Positions 10,200-22,034 of a stretch of DNA of 64,000 nt are shown piece by piece; the stretch's first letter is position 1, and every line of letters begins with the position of its first letter. The DNA is from Mustela lutreola (lineage: Eukaryota; Chordata; Mammalia; Carnivora; Mustelidae): contig NC_081295.1 of NCBI RefSeq assembly GCF_030435805.1, positions 122,301,501-122,365,500 of the forward strand, read 5' to 3'. Made by a program: the position numbers and the translations under genes. The notes below the pieces were generated by a model, which did no database searches, was not told where the DNA came from, and saw nothing but the letters and a program-made list of their open reading frames with translations.

Positions 10200-11660
10200 T
10201 CAGCCCCTTATTTTTCAGATAAAGGAAAGGAAGTCTTTCACTTATTCAGATTCAGTTATTCAGTATAAATATAGAGAACCCGTACTAAGTACCAGGTTCC
10301 CTTTTAGATACCTGGACACATCAGTGAACCAAAGAACGGTCTCTGCACTGCAGCATTTATATTCTAGAGGCAAAAAAACAGATGCATGGATGGGGGCTAA
10401 AGGATGTTAGATGTTAATGAGTAGGCATTTTGAAGAGTGGATATCTGAGGGTGAGAGTTCCAAGAAGAGGAACATGCATGTGAAACACTTGAGGAAGGAG
10501 GGTGGTTTCTGAGTCTGTGCACACACAGAGTCCACATAGTTGGTAAGAAAGGTGAATGGGAGGATGGGGAGAAGTGACAATCCTGGAATAAAGAGGTGTT
10601 CCTGGTCCATGGGCACAGAGAAGAGATTGATCATGAAAAGCTCATGAGGAGGTCACACTTGAGCAGGTACCTGAGTGAAGCACATAGTGTTCCAAATAGT
10701 CCTGCAGGTTGATGAACTGGACTGTGAGGGGCACAGAGAGCATGGTTACTGTGGTTATTACAGTTAACCAAATAGTCCAGAGACTGGAATGCATGTGCTC
10801 TGTGGGGCACAGGTATGGAATTTAGGCTAGAAGTGCACAGGGATTTTGTTGGGTAGGGGTGGAGGCAGACATCAGCGTAGAGAAGTCTTTGTGTGCTGTG
10901 TAATGGAGTTTCGATGCAGACCTAAGGAAAATTTAAACAGAACTGTGCAGGAGTTTGCTTTAACAGCATGAAGGATGGAGACTGGAGGCATGGATGTAGT
11001 TACATAGAGGAAGTTTGGCTGTCTGACTCTGTGTAGGGGCAGCTGGGTAGAAGAGGAGGCGACTGGTTTCACAGAGGTTTGGAAAGCAGACTCAACTGAG
11101 TGTGAAGGTTTGGGGACAGAGTTTAGAGGTGGGACAGAAGACTACAGAGAGTCAGAGGGCTCACAGAATGTAAGGAAGGCTGAAGGATTGGGGATATTTT
11201 AATCATTGTCCTATCACAGATGGGTCCAATCATGAATTAGTTCAGGATTTGAGTTGGAAGTATCTGTGAGGAATGTCAGAGCTAACCCCCAGGGATGTGG
11301 ATGTTAGGGAAACAGCTCAGGAGGTATGTAGGGTTGTCAATGGTGGAAATGATGACCAAGTGGCAGTGGGTGTGCAAGAGTGTGTGAGGTGAGAAGAGCA
11401 GAGAAGGATGGATCCTGGGACCAAATTCCTCCTTCTGTCACTCCAAAGGATGGACCGCTACCCTCATGTTCAGGGAGAGGAGCCCGCACTCTGTGCCTGC
11501 AGCAGTCCCTGTGCACTTTCCTTCTGTTCCCTGAGTTAGGGCTACTGTTTTGCTCCCTGTAGAGGCCACTCCTCAAAGAGACCCCAGAATGCAATGCTGT
11601 CCCTGGAGCTGTGCGCAGAAAGACTCTGCTGGGATTCCTGGATTCTCCAGCTTCTCTCTT
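10200..11660. other. Intron of the BTN-like pseudogene with ancient repeats
   Basis: No exon is seen. Wording such as AAGTACCAGGTTCCC, CAGCATTTATATTCTAGAGG and ACACTTGAGGAAGGAGGGTG suggests diverged ancient interspersed repeats (L2-like), as at 8.5-9.1 kb. The open frame on the minus strand at 11337-11720 overlaps the real IgC exon antisense and is rejected as coding. Confidence 0.4.
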
Positions 11661-11664
11661 GCAG

Positions 11665-11945
11665 GTATGGGCTCTACTCCTCAAGTGCACATCCAAGCAG
11701 CAGAGGAGGATGGGGTCCAAGTGCTGTGCATGGCCTTGGGGTGGCTTCTGAAGCCTCAGATATAGTGGAGAGTCTCAGAAGGTAGAAGTTCCTGATATTC
11801 TCTGAGATATATGCCCAAGACAGTGGGAGGCTGTTTAGTTTGGAGGCTTCTCTGGTGGGTGAAGAACAGCTCTTCAGGCAATGTGATCTGCCGTGTCTTC
11901 AGCCTCATTCTGGGCCAGGAGAAGGCAATGGCTCTTTTCATTTCA
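11665..11945 (+). pseudogene. Butyrophilin-like IgC exon
   Basis: A pyrimidine-rich acceptor (CTTCTCTCTTGCAG) precedes 281 nt, the normal size of a BTN IgC exon, and a GTCAGT donor follows. The frame reads GSTPQVHIQAAEEDGVQVLC, then GWLLKPQ, and near the end GNVICRVFSLILGQEK. Relatives read G(S)xPxIxxQxxExGEIxLxCxSxGWxPxPQxxWR... and NVxCxIxNxxLGQEK. Both Ig cysteines survive, but at least two stop codons interrupt the middle (after KPQI, and after the EGRSS stretch). Spacing to the following exon (about 116 bp) is short. Confidence 0.85.
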
Positions 11946-12061
11946 AGTCAGTGCCCTTTCTAGGAGGGAGGGGCAAGTGTTCCTGGGTATGCTTGGCTGG
12001 TCTGTTCTGGTCCGTGTCCCTGACAGGGTCTCTGGCTGGGCACAGAGGCCTTCTTTCCTAG

Positions 12062-12246
12062 GGCCTCTCCTTGGAAGCCAGCTTTCACAGTGAGCCTGAA
12101 CTTGCTGATGTTCTTAACCCTTGGGACTGCCTACCACACCAAGAGAGAACATACCACAAAGTGGCAGGAGGTGCAGGAACAGGAGAAACTGCATGAGGAC
12201 AAGCAAAAGGACCAGAACACAAAGGAAAGTGTTCTGAATGCCAGAG
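12062..12246 (+). pseudogene. Transmembrane/coiled-coil exon of the BTN-like pseudogene
   Basis: An acceptor CTTCTTTCCTAG and a donor GTAAGG bound a fully open 185-nt exon. It reads ASPWKPAFTVSLNLLMFLTL, then GTAYHTKREHTTKWQEVQEQ, then EKLHEDKQKDQNTKE and SVLNAR. The start matches the SPW(K)xA lead-in and single-pass membrane helix of BTNL proteins. The highly charged EQEKLHEDKQKDQ stretch matches their membrane-proximal coiled coil. It is the best preserved exon of the locus, having both splice sites and no stop. Confidence 0.85.
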
Positions 12247-12495
12247 GTAAGGCAGGAAAGGGGCCATGGTCTGTGAATGTGGAAGCTGGTATGGAGGAAA
12301 AGTGGACAGGAAGGCCCTTGGCCTGAGTAGGTGGCCAAGTAGTTTCATAGAGGACAGTTGGGGCTGTGGAGGCTGGAGGGGTCTGGAGTTAGATCTTATT
12401 ATAGGATACAGAGAGATATTCTGGTGGGTTCTGCAGGTGCAGTCTTTGCTGTTCTTAGTGATGGGAGTTCATGCCTATCTTTCAATTTCTTTCAG

Positions 12496-12633
12496 ATGAT
12501 CTGCAAGCAGTTCTTGGAAAGTTCTGTTCTTTCTCCAGAACTTTCTGCATCCCCTTTGTAGGAGGTGTTCTGGTTCTCACCTTCTGTTTCCTGTGTTACC
12601 TTTAAGACTGGAGGAAATCTATTTACCTGGCTG
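12496..12633 (+). pseudogene. Extra hydrophobic exon plus DWRK heptad, BTN-like pseudogene
   Basis: The exon has an acceptor (TTTCTTTCAG) and a GTGAGT donor, is 138 nt long, and joins in phase 1 to the previous exon. The frame reads DDLQAVLGKFCSFSRTFCIP, then FVGGVLVLTFCFLCYL, one stop codon, then DWRKSIYLA. The end is a butyrophilin-type heptad (DWRK...). The hydrophobic stretch of about 16-19 residues could be a second membrane pass, a feature not typical of human BTN proteins but reminiscent of the multi-pass SKINT proteins. Whether the exon was once translated in this form is inference. Confidence 0.6.
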
Positions 12634-12659
12634 GTGAGTGACTTTCCAGATATCTTTTG

Positions 12660-13387
12660 TCTTCCATCTTAATTAAGCCAAGAGGTATCCCCTCTCCTTG
12701 TTTCATGCAGAGGCATGTGGACCCTTCCCTGGGGGCAGAAGTGGAAGCTGGTGGGAGGCAGACCCCACTCCGTGAGCTTTCCCGAATCTATGCCAGTGTT
12801 TCCTACACAGTGCTTGGGAATCTGGGGGTGATGGTGGTCCCTGGAGTCTGTTGTACATCTTGGCTTTATTCTAATACTGACCTACCCACCATATTGATTG
12901 CTTTTTAGCCTTTAATATAACTAGTTCTGTTAGCACGTGGAATCTGAAAGCCAACTGCTCTGAAATTTCATTAAAGAAGGTATAAAAATAAATGGGGTTC
13001 ATTAAACAAAGGAGTGGTCCTGACCACATAATACCAACTGGGTAGAGTGTGTTTTCTCCAGTTCCTGGAAGTTGTGGTCACAAAGTGGTGGGTAGAGGAC
13101 TGGAAAGACTATGTGTGAGAGTGCGGTGGGATGAATTGTCAATGCCCCCAAATAGCGATGTGTTATCTAAGATTGGCCACCTTTACCCCAGAGCTCACCT
13201 CACATCCCTGTCCTGAAGTCATCCTCCCTTTTGACTTCTTTCTTAAATATCTCTGTTATCGAAATCACTGAATGTAGTAATAACTTTTTTACAATTATGG
13301 AATAATGTATATTTTATTCCCTCAAATATTTTCCTATATTGTATAATTCTCAGTTAATAGGTGCAAAATCCAGTGCAAGTAGAATAA
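12660..13387. other. Intron of the BTN-like pseudogene, nothing recognised
   Basis: I see no exon or repeat I can name. The stretch ends at a T homopolymer (about 13389-13412). Confidence 0.3.
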
Positions 13388-13411
13388 GTTTTTTTTTTTT
13401 TTTTTTTTTTT

Positions 13412-13545
13412 TAAGGTTTTGAGGCAAATGAGAGCTAAATGACTTGGCGAAGGACTCAAAATGGCTGTGGACAGGAGTGAAACTCAGCCTGCAATGCAGA
13501 CTTCCTGACCTGTGGTCCAGGGACTTTCCCTCAATACCCTGCTGT
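13412..13545 (+). repeat. MIR-like SINE fragment
   Basis: After a T-run the sequence holds TTTTGAGGCAAATGAGAG, CTAAATGACTTGGCGAAGGA, and then GAAACTCAGCCTGCAATGCA. This follows the order of the MIR core (GAAACTGAGGC...TAAGTGACTTGCCCAAGG...). It is ancient and diverged. Confidence 0.55.
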
Positions 13546-13695
13546 CAGCACGTGGCAGGAGGTCATCTCCTCTCCAGATTTTCCCTGCTCTGCAGCTAGT
13601 GTCACCTATATTCCAGAGGGCAGACAAGGGTCTGTAGATGAATGCTGAGCAGGCTTGTTCTGACTGAGTTCTCACCAGGGTGTGCTCCCTTTCAG

Positions 13696-13722
13696 CCAGG
13701 AGGAAGGCACAGCTATATGCAG
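13696..13722 (+). pseudogene. 27-nt heptad micro-exon, BTN-like pseudogene
   Basis: The acceptor CTCCCTTTCAG, exactly 27 nt, and the donor GTAAGT are seen. In phase 1 it encodes ARRKAQLYA, in register with the preceding DWRKSIYLA and the following DWQKEKFQA. Strings of 21- or 27-nt heptad micro-exons are a hallmark of butyrophilin genes. The size, phase and splice sites together make a chance match unlikely. Confidence 0.8.
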
Positions 13723-13724
13723 GT

Positions 13725-15340
13725 AAGTAACTCTGGGGTTCCTGGTGGCCTTACCTCCCCAGCCTCAACTCTGCCCCATTCTGTGTCATGTACCCCACAT
13801 CAGGACAGGGTTGGTGTATATGCTGTCCTTGTCACTTCTGTCTTCTTCCTCTGGAAGACTGCAGGGACTGTTCTTGGGAACACAGATCTGCCTCCATTCT
13901 GACCCATTCTCTACTATAGGTGGCTGTTGGGGTTAGCAACACCCTCTGAACACACATTTTTAACTGATTATTTTGGTTTGTTCAATGTCAATAAAGGGGT
14001 CATTTATAAGGAGAGTCTGGAAAAGGGTAGTGATTGTATAGATTAGAAATTCCTATGTCAAAAGATTTCAGAAATCATGTTTGCCTGCTTAGTACTTAGG
14101 TCTTCCTAAGTGGATTCTTGGTCCTGAATCCATTTTCCCCTGAAATTCCTACTTTTCATAGATCTAAGTTTGGTTTTCCTGCTTCTTGCTGGTCCCATGT
14201 TCTTCATTTCACTTTCTCATGCACTGACTCCTTGTCCAAGCTGGGTTTTTTCCTTTAAACTTCTTAGTTGCTGAGGAATTAAATGCTTTAGAATAGGTGT
14301 TCTGAATGTGAGATCTAGAACCCCCTGGACAGTTATGGATTCCTGGGAGTGGGGTCTGTGAACCACCCTCAGTATATACAAAATCTTGTATATATATTTG
14401 TGTAGCTTGAAGAATAACATATTTTAAAATATATTACACTGCAATCTATAGTACATGTTTAATATATAACATTATGATAGATGATGTGTATAGATTTCAA
14501 AAACAGTCACTAATGATTGTTCCCAACCATTGTCATTCCTTTTAGGAAAATATTGCACTTGCCTGATGGGCTCCACCTTGTTTGGGTCTATTAGGGGCAA
14601 TGTGTGAAGTTTGTAGAAGGACACATCTAGAGGAGTGAGAATTGTTTACCACAGAAAGGTGGGGAGCAAATCAGGGAAGGGAAAGCTGGTAGGGAAGAGA
14701 GGAGGAGATAAGAAGGAAAGTAGAGAGCCTGTGATTCCTCTTGGAGAGATTTTGGGCAGCTCAGAGCAGGGGAAGTGAGACCAGAAATCGCAGTCACAGT
14801 TGTTAAATTGGGAAGTACTACAAGGGTGTGCAAGGTATTTGGGTGCATGAAAAGTAATAAACTTTGACATCTGTCTGAGACATTTCTAAAAAGACATATT
14901 TATTTTAATTATCTGAGTTTGCTTCTGATAATGGGACCATCTCAATCTTCTAGTGGAATTGGGACCAGATTATGATCAGGGTGATCCTAATGCAATGAGA
15001 GTTTATCTAGAGCATCTTTTAACAATGGGGTGGGTTAAGATCTGGGCCCTTTGAACCTGTGTAACATGTGGTCTTCTGTGTTTGGCTGTTTGTGTTCAGC
15101 CTCAAGGATAATGACTGTGACAGCAGAGAAGGGGGAGCCATGGGTGAAGGAGGCCTGGGGGCCAGATGTATGAGGAAATCCCTTCACAGGGCCTTACTGG
15201 TTCTTGGGATTTATTTGTTAAAAATGGGGATCAACTATTCTTCTTTTAGCATCTCTCCCTTCTCTATTGAACTGAAGCACATGTGTTTCAAAGTATACCT
15301 TGTAACAGACTCTTAACTCTAGAGAAGAAAGTGAGGATTA
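13725..15340. other. Large intron, left part, mostly unassigned
   Basis: No exon is recognised. Small open frames (for example 13745-13936 and 14627-14870) lack any family resemblance. Confidence 0.3.
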
Positions 15341-15344
15341 CTTT

Positions 15345-15505
15345 CTAGGTTGGCTAGATGAGGGACAGGGATTAAGGAGGGCACTTGTGATGAGCGCTGG
15401 GTGTTGTATGTAAGTGATGAGTCACCAAATGCTCCACTTGAAACTAATACTACACTGTATGGTAACTAACTGGAATTTAAATAAAAACTTGGAAAGAAAA
15501 AGAAG
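15345..15505 (+). repeat. Carnivore L1 3' end fragment, sense
   Basis: GTGATGAGCGCTGGGTGTTG, then AAGTGATGAGTCACCAAATG, then TGGAATTTAAATAAAAACTT is the 3' UTR tail of an older carnivore L1 group. Related tails occur at 32.19-32.35 kb and 43.17-43.31 kb. Confidence 0.75.
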
Positions 15506-15509
15506 CCTA

Positions 15510-16862
15510 TATGGGAAAATAATGTGAACTTTGTATACCTTTTTATTTTGTCAAGAGAGACACCCTTACAGTATATCAACATTTTCACATTGATGGGCTC
15601 ATAGTGTGAGGTGAACTAATGTCTGATTTCATCTTATTCACGAAATTGGGAAAATAATCCATAATGAAAGACTTGCTATGGAATTGAAGTGAAGAATGCT
15701 CTTAAGCCTCTGAAATGGATCGCGTAGCTCTGGATGCATTGTAGGGTCTCAGAATGGAATGCCAACTCCCTTTTTTTCTTTTTCTTCTCCTTCTCCTTCT
15801 GATTCCTCTTCTTTGCTAATGTGTATCAGTATTTATATAGAAATGTGTTCACTGGGAGTCAACTAATCTCTCAGTGAAGAACAAGTAAACAAAGTTTTTT
15901 TTTCTCAGGGTCTCAGGGGTCAGCCCATTTTAAGTGATCTGTTTCCATCAAGCAAATCAACACAGACAGAAAAGCCCATTTATCTGAATAAATCTGTGTA
16001 AGTGGGAGTGGTGCTCACAGAATTACATCCCAAGTGTTCAAGAAAATGGCATTTCCTTATTTTTATGAAAGTTCTAATTTTGTTGCGGAATCTTTGCCCT
16101 ATTGGAGGTAACAGCTCTCCCAGACATGTCTCCCAGACATTTCAGTCTTCTGACATTCGGAAGTTTTGCTTTGATCAGTTAGCTTCCTTTGTCTTCCCAA
16201 CAGGGAGTATGAAGGTTTAAAGAGTTTATGTGTCCTTGGGCCACTGGGGGAAGAGGGCCCTGTGGTCTCCTCTTGCTCAACTCAGGACCTCAGGCTACAG
16301 AAGGTAACTTGATCTGGTCATAGGACACTTGGGCTTGGGGTTCCATTTAGGTGTTTGGGGACATTGTTTTCTCCCTCTGTCCCAACCCTATCTCACGTTC
16401 CTTAACTGTTATCACATCTCTAATGTTCTCATTTTTGCAACAATTTCATAACTTCTGAGGCATTGGACATGGCCATATTTGGAAACTATCACATAATGTG
16501 TCTCCTGGTGCTTTTGATCTCTGTGAGGTATTACAGAGAGAAATAGATGAGTAAACCCAATACTTCTGGGTTTCCCCATACATAGAGTGATGATATTCCT
16601 CTCAATACTCCATTGAAAAGGGAAGCAAATTCATTAGTGTCTGACTTCTCATTGTATGTATGTCATTCCTTCTTTGAACTTCTTTCTCTACCTTCCTTGA
16701 CATCTCTCTGTTGCCTCCTGACAGGGCCAGATTTCTCTAATGGAGTATCCAGAGTTCTCCTCACCCATGGCTGATAGTCATCCTCAAAGTGCAGCTCCAC
16801 CAAGGAGCATTCTCTGTATATTGTCAGCCTACAAGATCAGTTCATTCAGTTAAATAAATGGA
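15510..16862. other. Large intron, middle part, unassigned
   Basis: I see no exon or repeat with confidence. A pyrimidine tract lies at about 15770-15810. Confidence 0.3.
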
Positions 16863-19333
16863 GGCCTCAATAATTTTTTTTTTAGCATTGATATCTTTTT
16901 TTATATTTTTGTTGTGTTATGTTAGTCACTATACAATACATCATATTCTTTAATTTATTTTTTATTTATTTGTATCATAACAGTATTCATTATTTTTGCA
17001 CCCCACCCAGTGTTCCATGCAATCTGTGCCCTTTATAATACCCACAACCTGGTACCCCAATCTGCCATCCCCCACCCCTTCAAAACCCTCAGATTGTTCT
17101 TCAGAATCCATAATATCTCCTGGTTCACCTCCACTTCCAATTTCCCCCAACTCCCTTCTCTCTAACTCCCCATGCCCTCCATGCTATTTGTTAGGCTCCA
17201 CAAATAAGTGAAACCATATGATAATTGACTCTCTCTGCTTGACTTATTTCACTCAGCATAATCTCTTTCAGTCCCGTCCATGTTGCTAAAAAAGTTGGGT
17301 ATTCATCCTTTCTGATGGAGGCATAATACTCCATAGTGTATATGGACCACATCTTCCTTATCCATTCATCTGTTGAAGGGCATCTTGGTTCTTTCCACAG
17401 TTTGGCAACCATGGCCATCATTGCTATAAACATTGGGGTACAGATGGCCCTTCTTTTCATGACATCTGTATCTTTGGGGTAAATACCCAGGAGTGCAATG
17501 GCAGGGTCCTAGGGAAGCTCTATTTTTAATTTCTTGAGGAATCTCCACACTGTTCTCCAAAGAGGCTGCACCAACTTGCATTCCCACCAACAGTGGAAGA
17601 GGGTTCCCCTCTCTCCACATCCCCTCCAACACATGTTGTTTCCTGTTCTGCTAATTTTGACCATTCTAACTGGTATAAGATGGTATCTCAATGTGGTTTT
17701 AATTTGAATCTCCCTGATAGCTAGTGATGATGAACATTTTTTCATGTGTCTGATAGCCATTTGTGTCTTCACTGGAGAAGTGTCTGTTCAGATCTTCTGC
17801 CCATTTTTTGATATGATTGTCTGTTTTGTGTGTGTTGAGTTTGAGGAGTTCTTTATATATCCTGGATATCAACCTTTTGTCAACCTTTGTACTGTACAAC
17901 CTTTGTACAACCTTTTGTACTGTCATTTGCAAATATCTTCTCCCATTACATGGGTTGCCTCTTTGTTTTCTTGACTGTTTCCTTTGCTGTGCAGAAGATT
18001 TTGATGTTGATGAAGTCCCAAAAGTTCATCTTCGCTTTTGTTTCCTTTGCCTTTGGAAACATATCTTGAAAGAAGTTGCTGTGGCTGGTATCGAAGAGAT
18101 TACTGGCTATGTTCTCCTCTAGGATTCTGATGGATTCCAGTCTCATGTTGAGGTCTTTTATCCATTTTGAGTTTAACTTTGTGGATGGTGTAAGAGAATG
18201 GTCGAGTTTCATACTTCTACATATAGCTGTCCAGTTTTCCCAGCACCATTTATTGAAGAGACTGTCTTTTTTCCACTGTATGTTTTTTCCTGTTTTGTCG
18301 TAGATTATTTGCCCATAGAGTTGAGGGTCCATATCTGGGCTCTCTACTCTGTTCCACTGGTCTATGTGTCTGTTTTTATGCCAGTACCATGCTGTCTTGG
18401 TGATCACAGCTTTGTAATAAAGCTTGAAATCAGGTAACGTGATGCCCCCAGCTTTATTTTTGTTTTTCAACATTTCCTTAGCAATTCGGGGTCTCTTCTG
18501 ATTCCATACAAATTTTAGGATAATTTACTCCAGCTCTTTGAAGAATGCTAGTGGAATTTTGATCGGAATGGCATTAAAAGTATAGAGTGCTCTAGGCAGT
18601 ATAGACATTTTAACAATGTTTATTCTTCTGCTCCAAGAGCATGGAATGGTCTTCCATCTTTTTGTGTCTTCTTCAACTTCTTTCATGAGTGTTCTGTAGT
18701 TCCTGGAATACAGATCCTTTACCTCTTTGGTTAGGTTTATTCCCAGGTATCTTATGGTTCTTGGCGCTATAGTAAATGGAATCAATTCTCTAATTTCCCT
18801 TTCTGTATTTTCATTGTTAGTGTATAAGAAAGCCACTGATTTCTGTACATTCTGTACATTGACTTTGTATCCTGCCACCTTGCTAAATTGCTGTATGAGT
18901 TCTAGTAGTTTGGGGGTAGAGTCTTTTGGGTTTTCCATATAAAGAATCATGTCATCTGTGAAGAGAGAGAGTTTGACTTCTTCATTGCCAATTTGGATAC
19001 CTTTTATCTCTTTGTTGTCTGATGGCTATTGCTAGGACTTCTAGTACTACGTTGAACAAGAGTCGTGAGAGTGGGCATCCTTGTCGTGTTCCTGATCTCA
19101 ACAGGAAGGCTGCAAGCTTTTTCCCATTGAGGATGATATCTGCTGTGGGTCTCTCATAGGTAGATTTGATGAAATTCAGAAATGTTCCCTCTATCCCTAT
19201 ACTTTGAAGCGTTTTAATCAGGAATGGATGCTGGATTTTGTAAATGCTTCTTCTGCATCAATTGAGAGGACCATGTGGTTCTCTCTTCTCATATTAATTT
19301 GTTCTATCACATTGATTGATTTGCAAATGTTCA

Positions 19334-19429
<96 letters not shown>

Positions 19430-19997
19430 CTAGCATCCATATTCATCAGTGATATTGGTCTGAAATTCTCCTTTTTGGTAGGGTCTTTGTGTGGTTTGGG
19501 CAGGGTAATGCTGGCTTCATAGAAAGAGTCTGGAAGTTTTCCCTTGCTTCAATTCTTGAAACAGCCTCAGGAGAATAGGTGTTATTTCTTCTTTGAAAGT
19601 TTGGTAGAATTCCCCAGGGAATCCGTCAGGCCCTGGGCTCTTGTTTTTTGGGAGGTTTTTGATCACTGCTTCAATCTTTTTATTAGATATTTATCTATTC
19701 AGGTTGTCAATTTCTTCCTGGTTCAATTTTGGGAGTTTATAGTTTTCCAGGAATGCATCCATTTCATCTAGGTTGCTTAGCTTCTTGGCATATAACTGTT
19801 GATATTAACTTCTGATGATTGTTTCTACTTCCTTGGTGTTCGTTGTGATCTCTCCCTTTTCATTCATAATTTTATGAATTTGGGCTTTCTCTCTTTTCTT
19901 TTGGTTTAGTGTGGTCAATGGTTTATCGATCTTATTGATTCTTTAAAAAAAAACCAGCTTCTAGTTTCATTGATACGTTCTACTGTATCCCTGGTTT

Positions 19998-21041
19998 CTA
20001 CCTCATTGATCTCAGCTCTAATCTTGATGATTTCCCTTCTTCTGTGTGGAGTTGGTTTGACTTGTTCTTGATTCTCCAGTTCTTTAAGTTGTAGAGACAG
20101 ACGCTGTGTTCTGGATTTTTCATTTTTTTGAGGGAGGCTTGGATAGCTATGTATTTCCCCCTTAGAACTGCCTTTGCTGTATCCCATAGGTTTTGGACCA
20201 AAGTGTCTTCATTCTCATTGGTTTCCATGAATTGTTTCAGTTCTTCTTTGATCTCCTGGTTGACCCAAGCATTCTTAAGCAAGGTGGTCTTTAGCTTCCA
20301 GGTGTTTGAGTTCCTTCGGGACTTTTCCTTGTGATTGAGCTCCAGTGTCAAAGCATTGTGATCTGAGAATATGCAAGGAATAATCTCAGTCTTTTGGTAT
20401 CGGTTGAGTCCCGATTTGTGACCCAGTATGTGGTCTATTCTTGAGAAGTTTCCATGTGCACTTGAGAAGAATGAGTATTCTGTTGTTTTAGGGTGGAGTG
20501 TTCTGTCTGTATCTATGAGGTCCCTCTGGTCCAATGTGTCATTCAATGCTCTTGTTTCTTTATTGATTTTTCTGCTTCGATGATCTATTTCTGAGAGAGG
20601 CGTGTTAAGATCTCCTACTATTAATGTATTCATATCAATATGACTCTTTATCTTGATTACCAGTTTTTTTATGTAATTGGATGCTCCCATATTGGGGGCA
20701 TAGATATTTACAATTTTTAGATCATCTTGGTGGGTAGTCCCTTTAAGGATTATGTAGTGTCCTTCTGTATCTCTGACTACAGTCTTTAGTTTAAAATCTA
20801 ATTTATCTGATATGAGAATCGCTACCCCATCCTTCTTTTGAGGCCCATTGACATGAAAGATGTTTCTCCATCCCTTCACTTTCAGTCTGGGTGTATCTTT
20901 AGGTTCAAAATGGGTCTCTTGTAGACAACATATGGATGGGTCCTGTAGTTTTATCCAATCTGCAACCCTGTGCTGTTTTATGGGTGCATTTAGGCCATTC
21001 ACATTGAGAGTGATTATTGATAGATACGTTTTTATTGACAT
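19998..21041 (-). pseudogene. L1 ORF2 N-terminal part (endonuclease), type A L1
   Basis: The frame runs from MSIKTYLSIITLNVNGLN over about 347 codons. It shows the APE-type endonuclease blocks SICCLQETHF, the GDLNTPLSEID stretch, and RIDHILGHKSGLN with SDHNALTLELN at the end. These are the L1 endonuclease active-site neighbourhoods (E in QETH, D and N in GDLN, D and H in SDH). The endonuclease would nick target DNA to prime reverse transcription. The frame breaks soon after the domain, so the reverse transcriptase is not continuous with it. Confidence 0.9.
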
Positions 21042-21103
21042 CAAGTTACCTTTGAAGACTTTCTTTCTGTAGATTGTCTCTATATTTCTGTTCAATGCTA
21101 TTC

Positions 21104-22034
21104 CTAGGATTTTTCCTCTTTTATAGAACCACCCCTTAATATTTCTTGCAGTGTCAGCTTGGTTGTCGCATAGTCTTTTAAGCCTTGCCAGTCTTGGAAA
21201 CTCTTCATTTCTCCATCCATTTTGAATGTCAGTCTTGCTGGATAAAGTATTCTTGGCTGCATGTTCTTCTCATTTAATGCCCTGAATATATCTTGCCATC
21301 CCTTTCTGGCTTGCCAGGTCTCTGTGGACAGATCTGACATTATTCTGATGGGCTTTCCTCTGTAAGTAAGGAGCCTCTTTGTCCTAGCGGCTTTCAAGAG
21401 ATTATATGTACAATTATGATTCCTCAATTTGACTATCAGGTGCCTTGATTTTTTTTGGAATGTATAATCTTGGGAGGAGATCTTTCAGTCTCTAGTACAT
21501 GAATGCTGGTTCCATTCGCGTGATTGGGAAAATTTTCATGAAGATCTTGTTCCACTATATCTTCTAGACTTCTTTCTTTCTCTTCCCCTTCAGGGATTCC
21601 AATAATTCTGACGTTGGAACCTTTCATGGTATCATTTATTTCCCTGATTCTGTTTTCATGGTTTCTAAGCTGTTTGTTCCAGGCTTCCTCCTGATCTTTT
21701 CTCTCTATCTGTTTGTCCTCCAGATCACTAATTCTATCTTCCGTCTCAGTTACCCTAGCTTTGAGAGAATTTAGATTAGATTGGAACTCATTGAGAGCAT
21801 TGTGAACCTCACCCCTGGTAGCTTTTAACTCTGCCCTAACATTGTGAACATCATCTCTGGTTGCTTTCAGCTCAGCCCTAATCTATTCCGTTTGGTCATC
21901 CATGGCTTTCTCCAACCTAGCTATTGCCTGGATAATTGTTAGCCTGAATCCTCTTTCCGACATATTGTCTATGTTGATAGCCATTAGCTCTGTTGCAGAA
22001 GGTCCATCCTCTGTATTTTTCTTCTGTTAGGCAT
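21104..22034 (-). pseudogene. L1 ORF1 (RNA-binding chaperone), broken, type A L1
   Basis: On the minus strand the start region reads MPNRRKIQRMD-like at 22034. The C-terminal half includes VRIIGIPEGEEKERSLEDIV and, after a frame break near 21430, LLTYRGKPIRIMSDLSTETW, ALNEKNMQPRILYPARL and the end NGEMKSF-like wording. This is the RRM plus C-terminal domain of L1 ORF1p, an RNA-binding trimer. At least one frameshift and stop separate the pieces. Confidence 0.85.

Noticed and set aside
11337-11720. 127-codon frame on the minus strand
   Set aside because: It lies antisense over the well-supported IgC exon and its flank.
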